A stretch of 64,000 nucleotides of DNA from an uncultured Veillonella sp. (lineage in GTDB: Bacteria > Bacillota > Negativicutes > Veillonellales > Veillonellaceae): positions 1 to 64,000 of the forward strand of contig NZ_CAKQFJ010000005.1 in NCBI RefSeq assembly GCF_934230905.1, given 5' to 3'. The position numbers and the translations under genes are program-made. This document shows, one piece after another, positions 7,645 through 18,123 of the stretch. The notes below the pieces were generated by a model that saw only the letters and a list, made by a program, of their open reading frames with translations, was not told the origin of the DNA and searched no databases. Positions within the stretch are counted from its first letter, which is position 1; each line of letters begins with the position of its first letter.

Positions 7645-10600
7645 TTATAACAGAACGGCTTCATGTAAGTAGAAACTATAAATATAACTTGCTTTAACAG
7701 GCATATTAGTTAATGTCTCTAGAGCCTCCTTATAAAGGTCCATTTGTATTTTATATCGTCGAATAAGCTCATCGCCACTCTTAACGCGATCTGTCTTATA
7801 GTCTACAAGAACCCATTGATCATCTTCTACAAAGGCCGTATCAATAATACCTTGTAAAAATAATCGTTCTCCAGATTCTACATCAGGATATACCCGATTG
7901 CCATCAAAGAGCATACTAAATGGCAATTCCCGTTCTATCCGTTTTGATGTAATGAGACGCTTACCAATATCCGAATTAAAAAATGTATATAAGCTTCGAT
8001 CACTTAAGACACTACGCTCATCATCGCTAAACTTACCTTCTGCTTGCAAAGAATCGAGCATATCTGTCATGGATTGTTGTGTATACGTTTTCACTGGCAA
8101 CCACTGCATCGCTTCATGCATCAATGTCCCCCATTGCGCACCCGTTACAATTTCCTCTGCATCAGCAATGGCCATAGGTTTACGGCCAAATACGGAGTCG
8201 GCTATCTCTGTTTCACTAATAGCAGGAATTCTGCTATCTACTATGGCAGCCTCATCAGTAGTATCATCAGCGATCCCACAGGATGGTACCGGTTTCTGCT
8301 GTATTGATACATCTGTAGCCGACACTGCCTCCGCATCACGTTCAGCAAATCGCCGTTTCAACTCGCTAACAGAAATCTTAGCCGTCGTCTTGGCGGCTAC
8401 AAGATTTGGATAAGTGAAAGCAAAGCGCTGTACGATTTCCTCTGGCAATGCTACATCATTCACCTTACCTAAGGCACGTACAGTATTAATAGTTGTTTCA
8501 TCCACATCAGCCTTATAGTCTAAATCTCCATAAAGAGATCCATCATGAATTTCTACCTTCACCTGACATTGACGGTCTAACAAATCAAAATTTGTAGCGC
8601 CCTCAAGCTCAATGATATTGCGGAGTGGGGCTCCTCCAGTTAAATGACGGGAGAAGGCAATAAGTAGCCAATGTAAATATGAATTACCGGCTTTAATTAG
8701 ATCGGCACCTAATGCTTGGGTCTGCGTCAAGGCCGCATGTTTTATATGAGCGCCAACGCCCTTTTCCTTTTTGATTTCCTTGTTAATATATCCGGTCAAG
8801 AATAGTTTATCCCGTGCCCGTGTCAATGCAACGTAAAGGATACGCTGTTCTTCGGCTTTCATGGCATCTGATTTGATGGATTTACAATAGAGCCACGGCA
8901 TGGAGGGATAGGATACACGAATGTCTGGGTAATAGCCCTTTAATCCGATACCGCCATTTTTATCGACTAATAACGGAGAATTAAAGTCCATAGTATTGAA
9001 TTTCTTTTGTACGCCAGACAAGAATACAACAGGGAATTCAAGGCCTTTACTCTTGTGAATAGTCATAAGGCGCACCACGTCATCTGCTTCGGTAACTACA
9101 TTGGCAACGGCCATGTCTTGGTTGCTATCGCGTAAACTTTCCACAAAACGAAGGAATCTAAAGAGACCTCGGAACCCAGAGGATTCAAAGCCCTTAGCCC
9201 GTTCATAGAGGGCCATTACATTGGCGCGTCGCACGAGGCCATTCGGCATGGCGCCAACGTAGTTCACGTAGTCCAAGGTTTCGTAAATATCCCACAACAG
9301 ATCTGCTACACCATGACGGCGAGACAATGTACGCCAATGCTCGATACGAGCGATGAATTGAAGCAATCGTTCATCTTGCGCCTGATTTGCGTAGAGAGGC
9401 ATAACAGACCACAAAGAGCCATCACCGGTAAGGCGCAATACCCCTAGTTCATTTGCATCGAGACCTACAAGTCCTGAATGCAATACGGCGGCCATCGGCA
9501 AATCCTGCTCAGGATTGTCGATAATTTGTAACAAGGACAAGAGCAATTGGATTTCTTGTGCCTCAAAGTAGCCATCTCGTTCATTCACAACGGCCGGAAT
9601 ACCTGCTTGACGCATGGCCGCAACAGCTCGCGTGCCCCATCCTGCGAGAGAACGGCGCAATACGGCAAAGTCACGCCATTGAATGTGACGGAACGAGCCA
9701 TCCGCATTTTGCACCTGTTTCTTTGAGGCGTGCAATTCCTTGATTTTTTGAATGATGAAATCTAGTTCTCGTTCATTATTCTCCGGTTCATCGCCTACTG
9801 CTTCGGAATCACTATCTGTTTCGTCAGAATGATTTGTATCACTCGTGTCCAACAGATGTAATTCTACAGCACCACCCACCCAATCGGAAGGTGCATCTTC
9901 TACGATACGGCCCGGTATAAGCGATTCTTTTTCACCATAATCAAGCTCTGCGGCCTCTTGGGTCATGATTTGGTAGAAAATAAAATTCGTTGTGGTCAAA
10001 ATATTTTCGTGAGACCGGAAATTCTTTGCCAAATCGATACGGCGCTCTACGGCGTCATTCATGAGCCCGTATGTATTATACTTATTCATAAATAACGAAC
10101 TATCCGCCATACGGAAACTATAAATCGCTTGTTTCACATCACCTACATAAAAGCGATTATCTTTTTTAGAAATTAGGTTGATAATGGTTTCTTGTACACC
10201 ATTCGTGTCTTGATATTCGTCCACCATGATTTCTTTGAACGTATCTTGTAACTCAAGGGCTACTTCGGATGGTTTTGGATCATCTTCGGTACTAGGTTCC
10301 ACAAGGAGTGCCAAACAAAGATGTTCCAAATCGCTAAAATCCATAATACCTTGCTCTTTTTTAGCCTCGTCATAAGCTTTGTGAAAGGCGATAGTCAATT
10401 CTACAAGATTATGAATGAGCGGATATTGGTCTTTAAATTGCTGTTGCAAAACGGATTCATCAATATGGAATAGACCGTTTTTCATACCCTTTAAGCTATC
10501 CTTGTTTTGAGAGCCTAGCGATTTAAATTCGTCTGCTAACGCACCATCGACTTCGCCCTTTTCTAAGGCTTTGCCAAGGCTTGTAAAACTTGCTTTTGTA

Positions 10601-11466
10601 AAGGTATCTAAGTTACGGCATACGTCGACCATATCGGACCAGGTCTGCGCCCCTTTTAATTGGGCTAATGCGGCTAATTGTTCTTGGTACACCTTGTCCC
10701 ATTTCTTAGGGCCTACAGGGCTTTCAAGCAAAGGTTCCATCAATTCGATACGGTCTGCAATGCGATTGATTTCAGCCTGTTGATCATCCCACATAGCCCT
10801 TCCCCATAAGGTATCTCGTAAATCTTGCTGTTGAGCAGCCTCATACGGTTCTACGGCATAGCGCATCCATCCATCAGGATTCGATTGAGACATAGCGAAT
10901 TCATAGAGACTGAGCACCTTATCTTGCAATCCTGCATCTGATTTATCATCGCTAAAGAAATCGGATAAATCAAAGATGCCATACGCATTATGTTCATAAG
11001 CCTCTTTCAACAGATTCTCTAATACCTCTTGTTTTAAAAGGGCCATTTCCGCTTCATTGCCGATGCGGGCCGTCGGAGGTATATCGAGTTTATAAAAATA
11101 AGAGCGAATCACCCACTGACAGAAGGAGTGCAATGTCGAAATATGCGCCGACGGCAATAAATTGAGTTGTCGCTCTAGGCGCGCTTGCAACACTTTGTCA
11201 TCGGTAGACTCCATAGCTTTAGCCAAGGCCACACCAATACGAGCACTCATTTCAGCAGCAGCTGCTTTTGTAAAGGTAACAACCATCAACTCTTGTACAG
11301 ACAAAGGGTTTTCCATATCTTTTAACCGCGTAATAATGCGTTCTACAAGAACTGCCGTTTTACCAGAACCAGCAGCAGCGGCAACGAGCAATGTTTGAGC
11401 CCCTAAATTGCTATCTTTTGGAGACATAATGGCAGATTCCTGCTCCGATGTCCATTTAACGCCCAT
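7645..11466 (-). CDS. addA: ATP-dependent helicase/nuclease subunit A
   Basis: A 1273-residue UvrD-like helicase fused to a RecB-type nuclease; with AddB it forms the Firmicute counterpart of RecBCD for double-strand break resection. The Walker A motif (AAAAGSGKT) is near residue 30. VDEYQDTN (motif II) is near 405, and YVALTRARDKLF (motif VI) is near 850. The C-terminal nuclease motif LVDYKTD is near residue 1220. The start at 11466 is chosen because GGAGGTGA lies 7 nt upstream; it overlaps the addB stop by 11 bp, indicating translational coupling. Length and domain order are normal. Confidence 0.96.
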   Translation of the reverse strand: MGVKWTSEQESAIMSPKDSNLGAQTLLVAAAAGSGKTAVLVERIITRLKDMENPLSVQELMVVTFTKAAAAEMSARIGVALAKAMESTDDKVLQARLERQLNLLPSAHISTLHSFCQWVIRSYFYKLDIPPTARIGNEAEMALLKQEVLENLLKEAYEHNAYGIFDLSDFFSDDKSDAGLQDKVLSLYEFAMSQSNPDGWMRYAVEPYEAAQQQDLRDTLWGRAMWDDQQAEINRIADRIELMEPLLESPVGPKKWDKVYQEQLAALAQLKGAQTWSDMVDVCRNLDTFTKASFTSLGKALEKGEVDGALADEFKSLGSQNKDSLKGMKNGLFHIDESVLQQQFKDQYPLIHNLVELTIAFHKAYDEAKKEQGIMDFSDLEHLCLALLVEPSTEDDPKPSEVALELQDTFKEIMVDEYQDTNGVQETIINLISKKDNRFYVGDVKQAIYSFRMADSSLFMNKYNTYGLMNDAVERRIDLAKNFRSHENILTTTNFIFYQIMTQEAAELDYGEKESLIPGRIVEDAPSDWVGGAVELHLLDTSDTNHSDETDSDSEAVGDEPENNERELDFIIQKIKELHASKKQVQNADGSFRHIQWRDFAVLRRSLAGWGTRAVAAMRQAGIPAVVNERDGYFEAQEIQLLLSLLQIIDNPEQDLPMAAVLHSGLVGLDANELGVLRLTGDGSLWSVMPLYANQAQDERLLQFIARIEHWRTLSRRHGVADLLWDIYETLDYVNYVGAMPNGLVRRANVMALYERAKGFESSGFRGLFRFLRFVESLRDSNQDMAVANVVTEADDVVRLMTIHKSKGLEFPVVFLSGVQKKFNTMDFNSPLLVDKNGGIGLKGYYPDIRVSYPSMPWLYCKSIKSDAMKAEEQRILYVALTRARDKLFLTGYINKEIKKEKGVGAHIKHAALTQTQALGADLIKAGNSYLHWLLIAFSRHLTGGAPLRNIIELEGATNFDLLDRQCQVKVEIHDGSLYGDLDYKADVDETTINTVRALGKVNDVALPEEIVQRFAFTYPNLVAAKTTAKISVSELKRRFAERDAEAVSATDVSIQQKPVPSCGIADDTTDEAAIVDSRIPAISETEIADSVFGRKPMAIADAEEIVTGAQWGTLMHEAMQWLPVKTYTQQSMTDMLDSLQAEGKFSDDERSVLSDRSLYTFFNSDIGKRLITSKRIERELPFSMLFDGNRVYPDVESGERLFLQGIIDTAFVEDDQWVLVDYKTDRVKSGDELIRRYKIQMDLYKEALETLTNMPVKASYIYSFYLHEAVLL

Positions 11467-14400
11467 TGTCGTCACCTCCACTTATAGAACTATCCTTATT
11501 AACACTTTCACCTAGCAACTGAGCATCACTCGTCACCATAGATTTAGAAGTAGCATTCGATGCTACATTTTCAGAGGTGCCATTAAGAACTTCATGCATC
11601 TTTTCCAGTGCAGTTACCTCATTTAGAGAACTTAAATAATTGTATTGATTACGTTCATTATCAAAGCGACACACTGTCTTATAATCACAGTATGAACACG
11701 GAATCGCCTTATTCAACTGATAGGGAGCAATAGGGAATTGGCCTTTGCCGATGGCAGAACCGGTGTCCGCCATAATTGATTCGGTATAACGACACATGAT
11801 ATCAAAATCTCCGGCGGATTTAACAATTTTCATATCCCCAGAATGAATGGTTCCTTTTCCGGTAATGCGAACAGGCACATATGGCCCCTTGCTCTTATAG
11901 GTAAGCAATTTTTCATCCATTTTTTCTAGCATATCAATATCATCTGTAAAATAGCCTTTATTGTTAAGGGCCCCATTTATATCTGCTAAAGCCTTAGCTT
12001 CATCATAGGACACAGGTTCGCTGGCTGGGGTTCGTGGATTTTTCACATACGTGTACACAACGGCTGCAGGTATCATCGGCTGATTATGATGTTTTTTATA
12101 AGCTGATTCCAATGCCAATAAATAGGTCATTAACTGTAATTTCAAACCATAATAAATTTCCTGTGCATTCACCGATGTACTACCCGATTTATAGTCGATA
12201 ACCATGCCGTACGTATGACCATCACGTTTGTATTCATCAATGCGGTCAATTTGCCCGACTAGCCGTAAATAGCGGTCATCTCCAAGGGATACCTTAATGG
12301 AGTCCCATCCATTGGGGCGTCCAAAATCTTGTTCTAAATACATCGTATCAAAGGATGATCGACTAGACCAATCTACAAGGCGCGATACCGTTTTCTGCAA
12401 CGTTCTAACAATACGCTCTTCAATAGCCTTATCATAGGCAGTTTTTTCATCCTCATCATAGCGATTTTCTTCTAATATATCCGATGCTACACGAGCACAT
12501 AATTCATGTTGTGCTGTTTCGTCTAAATCACGCCATTGCTTATGCTCGGATAATAATTGTGTTCCTAAGCGCTCCAAATTGGCATGTAAAAAGGTACCAA
12601 TTTCAGGCGCTCCAAAGGAACGAACCTTTCTTGGTTCTAATTGTAATCCATATTGTGCATAAAACTTGAATGGACATTGACGATATTTTTCAAGGCGCGT
12701 TACGGATCCAGACATATACCCCTTCTTTAAGAATAGACCATTCACTAAGTCCGGAGAAATAATAGGAACATCATTATTATCTCGAATACCACGGCTCACA
12801 GCCTCTAAACGAGGTCTATAAGCTACATCATTACGAGCCCAGTTATAAAGGCCCCACCATAATGGTGATACCGCTACGCCGCTAAATAAGGCCCCCCAAC
12901 GCTCAGATAAAAGGGATAGACTTTGGTATGGACGCCATAGGTATTCGTCCTCTGTGCCCTCTTGAATGGTGAAAGGAACCTCTATAGGTGCCGTACAGAA
13001 ACCGAGAGATTGTAATCGTTTAATGACGAGGGAACTTTCAAGTCCTTCCCCTTCATCATTAGAACCCGCATAAGATATGGTTAAATGCTGCTCGGCCCGC
13101 GTCATCGCTAAATAGAGAAGGAAATTCTCATTAAAAGCCTTTGGCAAAGCACCTTCTGCAAGAACGATGCCAGCCTCAGCAAGGGCCTCCCGTTCTCTAT
13201 CCTTGATTAAACCTTCATCACCCATATTTTGTGGGAATACGCCTTGATTAAGCCCCATCACATAAACCCGAGGCCAAGATTGGCTATACGCCCGTTCTAT
13301 GGTTGTAATCGCTACATGATCAAGGGATGGAGGAATCATAGAATAATGCACATTATCAAGAGCCTCTTCTAAGAGGGCTATCATTTCATCCAACGTCAAG
13401 GTTTCTGTATCAGTGAGGATCATCATCTCATCAAGGAATCCGATGACAGCATTATACATTTGCTCATGACTAGCCTTAGACTCTAAATCACCATCTCGCT
13501 CAGCCTCTAATGACCATTCATAGAGACGCTTAGGCACTTGTAATTTATCAAGAACTGCATAGATGTGTTGACACCACTCTGCACCTGTATGAGCTTCGCT
13601 AGACGTAGCAAAATCGAACCATGGTATAAAAATATCCATAATGGTCTGTCTCGATGCATTCACACGCTCACGTCTCGATGCATCCGGTTGTTCCTCTTCT
13701 GAAAGCCCCGCTACACGGCGCATATAGGACCAAGTATCCCGTTCCCACTGTAAATGATCGATACCAAATTCGAGCACGTAGTTTTCTAATTCATCCACGG
13801 CCTCGCGAGTAAGAGGTGTTAAATCCGTTTTCAATAAACGGAACATGATGTCACGACTATAACTATGCTTAACAATACCAAGCAATTCCGTCATCAATTC
13901 TCCGAGCGGATGATTGTTCATAGGTCGTTGACGGTCTCCAAAATGAGGAATCCCATAGCGGGTAAATACCTTCTCTAATGTGTCCCCATAGGTCTCCGAC
14001 TCACGGAGCATAATACATACATCGCGGTAACGTGCATTAGGACTACTTTCAATATAAGAAAGAATATCACGAGCCACCCAATCGGCTTCACGTTCCCGAT
14101 TATAGGCACTCACAAGAGGTATATATGCATCTGTAGTATTTTGTTTGCCATGAAAGAAATGCTCCTCTAAGCATTGCAATACAGGAGTCCCTCTGTGCCC
14201 ATTAAAGCACTGAAAGGATAGTTTTGAACCATATTCTTTATATAGATTTTCTAAAATTTCAACGGAGCGATTAAAGATACCATGATGTCCTGTATTAGCA
14301 ACCAATATACGTTTTGGATCAGCTGGCAAATCAACGGTGATGACCGATTCCACAGCAAGATCAAATAGCATGTATAATAGTTCAAAATGAACCGGTGTAA

Positions 14401-15022
14401 ACCAGTGGAACCCATCTACAAAGACATGACAATTTTGCATCAATGGAGATTGTGGTAGTGCATGAACTAAATCCATAATAGGATCTCCATCAATTTGGCC
14501 ATGAAGCTGCAATTCCTCTTCATAGGCAGACATACATAGTGCTAATTCTCGTAGTTTTTTCTGTAATACCCCATTCGATACGTGTTGTGCACCTGATTCT
14601 AATTCATCAGGGCCAATGCGGAATGAACGAAACTCGGAAAATAAGCTTTGCAAAACCGATGAAAATTCTGGTCGTTTGGCAGCTTGTGATAATAGACCTA
14701 ATTCAGCGCCCTTTCGCTTCATTACAAGACTCAATAGCATAGAGCGTCCCAATTGGGATATACTCTGTTGCTGTGCCTTTATGTTACCTATCGATTGATA
14801 TACCTGATAGGCTAAACGACCAAAACCGACAACTCGAACTGCTGTAAAACCTCCTTGGGGCATAAATTCTGCAAGTTCTCGCTCAACACGATAGGTGGCT
14901 GGCTCTGGTACTAACAAAATAATGGTATCACCAGGACATTCGGTTATGACCTGCTGAATACGCTCATATACAGCACGAGTTTTTCCCGATCCAGCGCGAC
15001 CATAATACATGGTAATGCTCAT
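11456..15022 (-). CDS. addB: ATP-dependent nuclease subunit B
   Basis: 1188 residues; partner of AddA. It has a degenerate helicase-like domain that keeps a P-loop (YGRAGSGKT near residue 7) and a C-terminal RecB-type nuclease with VIDYKSGS near residue 940. One Cys upstream of the nuclease motif (YRQCPFKFY near 810) and three in CSYCDYKTVC near 1115 match the four-cysteine iron-sulfur clamp of AddB. The start at 15022 has GGGAGG 5 nt upstream. The order addB-addA and the 11-bp overlap match the canonical Firmicute operon. It probably begins a two-gene transcript. Confidence 0.95.
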   Translation of the reverse strand: MSITMYYGRAGSGKTRAVYERIQQVITECPGDTIILLVPEPATYRVERELAEFMPQGGFTAVRVVGFGRLAYQVYQSIGNIKAQQQSISQLGRSMLLSLVMKRKGAELGLLSQAAKRPEFSSVLQSLFSEFRSFRIGPDELESGAQHVSNGVLQKKLRELALCMSAYEEELQLHGQIDGDPIMDLVHALPQSPLMQNCHVFVDGFHWFTPVHFELLYMLFDLAVESVITVDLPADPKRILVANTGHHGIFNRSVEILENLYKEYGSKLSFQCFNGHRGTPVLQCLEEHFFHGKQNTTDAYIPLVSAYNREREADWVARDILSYIESSPNARYRDVCIMLRESETYGDTLEKVFTRYGIPHFGDRQRPMNNHPLGELMTELLGIVKHSYSRDIMFRLLKTDLTPLTREAVDELENYVLEFGIDHLQWERDTWSYMRRVAGLSEEEQPDASRRERVNASRQTIMDIFIPWFDFATSSEAHTGAEWCQHIYAVLDKLQVPKRLYEWSLEAERDGDLESKASHEQMYNAVIGFLDEMMILTDTETLTLDEMIALLEEALDNVHYSMIPPSLDHVAITTIERAYSQSWPRVYVMGLNQGVFPQNMGDEGLIKDREREALAEAGIVLAEGALPKAFNENFLLYLAMTRAEQHLTISYAGSNDEGEGLESSLVIKRLQSLGFCTAPIEVPFTIQEGTEDEYLWRPYQSLSLLSERWGALFSGVAVSPLWWGLYNWARNDVAYRPRLEAVSRGIRDNNDVPIISPDLVNGLFLKKGYMSGSVTRLEKYRQCPFKFYAQYGLQLEPRKVRSFGAPEIGTFLHANLERLGTQLLSEHKQWRDLDETAQHELCARVASDILEENRYDEDEKTAYDKAIEERIVRTLQKTVSRLVDWSSRSSFDTMYLEQDFGRPNGWDSIKVSLGDDRYLRLVGQIDRIDEYKRDGHTYGMVIDYKSGSTSVNAQEIYYGLKLQLMTYLLALESAYKKHHNQPMIPAAVVYTYVKNPRTPASEPVSYDEAKALADINGALNNKGYFTDDIDMLEKMDEKLLTYKSKGPYVPVRITGKGTIHSGDMKIVKSAGDFDIMCRYTESIMADTGSAIGKGQFPIAPYQLNKAIPCSYCDYKTVCRFDNERNQYNYLSSLNEVTALEKMHEVLNGTSENVASNATSKSMVTSDAQLLGESVNKDSSISGGDDNGR

Positions 15023-15217
15023 ACTACCTCCCATAATTGCGTCTGTATTTAGTCATCCCTAGGACCAAATATATAGCAGTATTAACTTAATTTCATATAA
15101 ATTATAGATATATATACTATTGTACACTATGAAAAATTAAAATTGTATTTTACAAATTTTGATTTTTCCCTTATTCTGTTTACAAAAATTAAAAAAGTTA
15201 AATTTATTTATATTTTA

Positions 15218-15246
15218 TTTACAAATTAACACTTATCATGTATAAT
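15218..15246 (+). promoter_or_regulatory. Sigma-70-type promoter for the secreted protein at 15298
   Basis: TTTACA at 15218-15223, a 17-bp spacer, and a perfect TATAAT at 15241-15246. The transcript would begin about 45 nt before the ATG, leaving room for the TAGGAG ribosome site. Confidence 0.75.
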
Positions 15247-15297
15247 GAAACTTAAATGAAGTGTTATTTGTAAAATGTAAGTTTAGGAGTCTTTATT

Positions 15298-16296
15298 ATG
15301 AATAAAAAACAAATTGCAACGGCATTTGCCGTATTGGCAACAACAACATTATCTTTTTCTGCTTTTGCAGCATCTATGGACGCTAATGCACGTGCTTATG
15401 AACGCGCTGCCGCAGAACAATCACAATATCAATATGCACCTGTAAACAGTGCACCTGTTCCACAAGCAAGTTATGTGGCAATGCCTCCACGTCCTAACTA
15501 TACCCCATTACCAGCTGTTCCTTATACTGCAGGTGATATGAGTCAACAAATGCCTGTTTCTAAAGAATTAGGTGACCCAGTTTTTGTGGCTCCTCAAACA
15601 ACAGCTGTAGGTATGCAAATTATGGATCCAATTCCAAGTCCTAATGCTCCTCTACAACAACCTGTAGATGCTCCTGCTACTCTTACTTTCAGCAAAAGTG
15701 GTAGTGGCTATATATCCTCTTACAGAAATAACCAATTAAATGCATTTGATGTGTTATTAAATGGCCATTCTTACACATTTGATTTACCAGCTTATACAAA
15801 TGGTTACCAAGTAAAAACTGCAAGTTCTTATAACCGTGCAGGCAATGGTCTTGCCAATGTATTTACAACAAATGTAATTACGGAAGCAATCGTAAACAAC
15901 ACATCTTTACGTGTCACTGTTAACATGACACAACCTACATCCGTAGCAGCTTCTAAATTACGTGCCATGCAACAATCTGGTCAAATCTCTGTAGGCGAAG
16001 TTTCTACATTGTTTGCTTATAATGAAAGCTATGATGGTGTAAAACAAGCTGCTAATTACGATGTATACAACAATAATGGTCGTTTCATCGTTGTAAAATC
16101 TGGTGCAGTAACAGTGCCAAATGGTGCACAACACCCATATGCAACAGCTATGTTTGCAATTACTGATGATACAGTAGCCGCTGTAACCGTTTCCGGTAAT
16201 AGCAGTGAAACTTATGAACTTGTTAAAGGCACTGCTTACGCTATCGCTGCTTCTGCAAGATCTGCTAACGACAAAGTATCTAGACAAAGTAAATAA
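15298..16296 (+). CDS. Secreted protein of unknown function, Pro/Gln-rich N-terminal region
   Basis: 332 residues. A clear signal peptide (MNKKQ, hydrophobic core, cleavage near AFAAS) leads into a ~100-residue Pro/Gln/Ala-rich, probably disordered region. A folded domain (about 125-320) is rich in Asn, Thr and Val: ISSYRNNQLNAFDVLLNGHS, then several VTV and AVTV strand-like segments. The composition suggests an extracellular or periplasmic beta-rich protein. There are no membrane anchors, Cys residues or LPXTG. A strong promoter upstream and a terminator downstream make it monocistronic and probably abundant. I do not recognise the family. Confidence 0.75.
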   Translation: MNKKQIATAFAVLATTTLSFSAFAASMDANARAYERAAAEQSQYQYAPVNSAPVPQASYVAMPPRPNYTPLPAVPYTAGDMSQQMPVSKELGDPVFVAPQTTAVGMQIMDPIPSPNAPLQQPVDAPATLTFSKSGSGYISSYRNNQLNAFDVLLNGHSYTFDLPAYTNGYQVKTASSYNRAGNGLANVFTTNVITEAIVNNTSLRVTVNMTQPTSVAASKLRAMQQSGQISVGEVSTLFAYNESYDGVKQAANYDVYNNNGRFIVVKSGAVTVPNGAQHPYATAMFAITDDTVAAVTVSGNSSETYELVKGTAYAIAASARSANDKVSRQSK

Positions 16297-16350
16297 TTGA
16301 CCTCCAGTGTATGACGACTATTAAATAGTATGTCAAGCACTCTATATAAT

Positions 16351-16384
16351 AAAAGGCACTTTCATGATGAAAGTGCTTTTTTAT
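16351..16384 (+). terminator. Bidirectional terminator between convergent genes
   Basis: A 9-bp stem, GCACTTTCA / TGAAAGTGC with a TGA loop, is followed by TTTTTT on plus and by a T-run on minus. It serves both the secreted protein gene and the SGNH hydrolase. Confidence 0.85.
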
Positions 16385-16932
16385 TATAATCGTGTAAATG
16401 TTTCTAATGCTTTATATGCCATCAAACGATAGCCTCGTTCATTAGGATGAACTTCACCAGCAAATACAATTTGACCGATTTGATCAGCTTCATTAAGAAC
16501 AGAGTAAAAATCAATGGTTTTTAAATTATACTCTGTAGCATAGGCTTGTAAACGACGGTTTACGTCTACTACAACGTGATTAAGGCCATCCATTTCACTA
16601 TCAATTTGTGTCTCAAGGCCAATGATAACATGACCCTTCTCACTAGCTATTATAATTGCTTTTATAAGCTTACTATATACATAATCACTATCTCTATTTT
16701 GCAAAATATCATTCGTGCCACACATAATGCATATATAACGATCATCTTGATAGAGCTTATCGATACACCAAGTTTCTAAATAGTTAATCAAACCTTGTAC
16801 CGATAATCCATCTATACCGTGATTTTCCATGTGATACGTAGGTAATGCAGCATGACAGAGTTCAACCCAGCCAAGGCCTTGTCGTACATCATACCCACGG
16901 GTGATACTATCACCAAAACATATTATTTCCAT
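16384..16932 (-). CDS. SGNH/GDSL-family hydrolase
   Basis: A 182-residue esterase-fold protein. Block I is FGDSITRGYD (nucleophile Ser near residue 8), and block III is CGTNDIL near residue 68 (oxyanion Asn). The block V region reads AGEVHPNERGY near residue 161 and supplies the catalytic His. The usual Asp three residues before that His is Gly here, with Glu one position nearer, so the triad is altered. No signal peptide is seen, implying cytoplasmic action on acyl or acetyl esters. The start at 16932 is chosen for the AGGGAGGAATTG ribosome site; an upstream ATG lacks one. Substrate unknown. Confidence 0.85.
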   Translation of the reverse strand: MEIICFGDSITRGYDVRQGLGWVELCHAALPTYHMENHGIDGLSVQGLINYLETWCIDKLYQDDRYICIMCGTNDILQNRDSDYVYSKLIKAIIIASEKGHVIIGLETQIDSEMDGLNHVVVDVNRRLQAYATEYNLKTIDFYSVLNEADQIGQIVFAGEVHPNERGYRLMAYKALETFTRL

Positions 16933-17062
16933 CAATTCCTCCCTGTACATTAATTCATCTACATTGTAAAATATATATGTATAAAGTACAATATGTTACT
17001 TATTTTCATGTATTCTTAAGTACACTATGGTACACTTTCTTCACATGGAGAGGAGAATTATA

Positions 17063-18037
17063 ATGAAATATTTATTAGCTCTCGTGGGAACCCTATTGTG
17101 TACCTCGCAATTGGGCTTCGCCATATCACAATACGAAATAGAGCAAAAACCAAATCAATATCAATTAGCTTATTCTAGTGACACAGAACGTATGTATATT
17201 GACCTTAGCTCAATTCATACAAAACAAACTGCTTCCAATTATAAAACGGTACAAGCACGTCTATTGAGTGTATACCAAAAAAATAATGTAATTGCAGACT
17301 ACGATACGAGTTTTACATTTTATAGCCAACAGCCTAATGCACCAGTAACAATGACCGCTTGGAAAATCTCAAAGCCTGCATTCTATGCTGAGAATGGTTA
17401 TCCTATCGATACATTTCCACAACAACGCTTAGCCAAGGATTATGGCCAACATGTGGCAGCACCTAATAGTCCTTCACAACGAATTGGGGAATATATTTAT
17501 AACACATCCAAAGAAATGGAAAAAATTACCTATACTTACGACAACCCATATATTCCACCTCAAGTATTTCCACCTGTAGTTGATCAACAAATACAGACCG
17601 CATTATTTGGTCTTATGCCACCTACAGAGGCTGTTATATCTACACCTATGGATCGTGTTATCCCTGCACCTCCATCACCTCCAACAAGAATGCAACCTAG
17701 CTTACAACCGGGACATGTAGGAGGCCCAGAACTTGATAGTTTAGGTGATCGCGGACGTTTTTCACCTAAATTTAATGCATTCCAACCTAACAAATTCCAA
17801 CAAGTTCACACTATCGCACTATCTGATAAGCAAAGTGCCCCTACACCACAGGGATTTAGAGACAATAAAAATCGTGATATTAAAAATCGTAACAGCAATA
17901 GTCAAACGGGCATCAGTCGTGATAAATATTCTTCAAATGGAATGAATCACGATAGTGGTAATCGTACTGGTGGCAGTCGTAATAACGGCGGTCATGGTAA
18001 TGGAAACCATGGTGGCAATGGTCAAGGACCTCATTAA
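17063..18037 (+). CDS. Exported protein of unknown function with Asn/Gly/His-rich tail
   Basis: 324 residues from the ATG at 17063 (GAGAGGAG upstream; the earlier in-frame ATG at 17027 has no ribosome site). The N-terminus is a signal peptide ending near LGFAIS. Residues ~20-150 form a domain with RMYIDLSSIHTKQ and YKTVQARLLSVYQ, similar in style to Negativicute surface-associated or periplasmic hypothetical proteins. A Pro-rich linker (PPQVFPPVVDQQ; PAPPSPPTRMQP) follows. The last ~60 residues are low complexity, rich in Asn, Asp, Arg, then Gly/His/Asn. The tail could bind metal or be disordered; this is inference. It ends before a strong terminator. Confidence 0.72.
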   Translation: MKYLLALVGTLLCTSQLGFAISQYEIEQKPNQYQLAYSSDTERMYIDLSSIHTKQTASNYKTVQARLLSVYQKNNVIADYDTSFTFYSQQPNAPVTMTAWKISKPAFYAENGYPIDTFPQQRLAKDYGQHVAAPNSPSQRIGEYIYNTSKEMEKITYTYDNPYIPPQVFPPVVDQQIQTALFGLMPPTEAVISTPMDRVIPAPPSPPTRMQPSLQPGHVGGPELDSLGDRGRFSPKFNAFQPNKFQQVHTIALSDKQSAPTPQGFRDNKNRDIKNRNSNSQTGISRDKYSSNGMNHDSGNRTGGSRNNGGHGNGNHGGNGQGPH

Positions 18038-18064
18038 TGTCAATTTGATAAAAACTTCTAACGT

Positions 18065-18106
18065 ACAAAAATCCTCCTCATCTATAACGATGAGGAGGAT
18101 TTTTTG
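18065..18106 (+). terminator. Strong terminator after the exported protein gene
   Basis: A perfect 15-bp stem, AAAATCCTCCTCATC / GATGAGGAGGATTTT, with a TATAAC loop and further Ts. It also faces the convergent MFS gene. Confidence 0.9.
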
Positions 18107-18123
18107 ACTTTCATAAAGGCAAT

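Noticed and set aside
7640..7655. 16-bp perfect palindrome TTCTGTTATAACAGAA over the addA stop codon
   Set aside because: AT-rich, not followed by a T-run on the minus strand and partly coding; probably coincidental.
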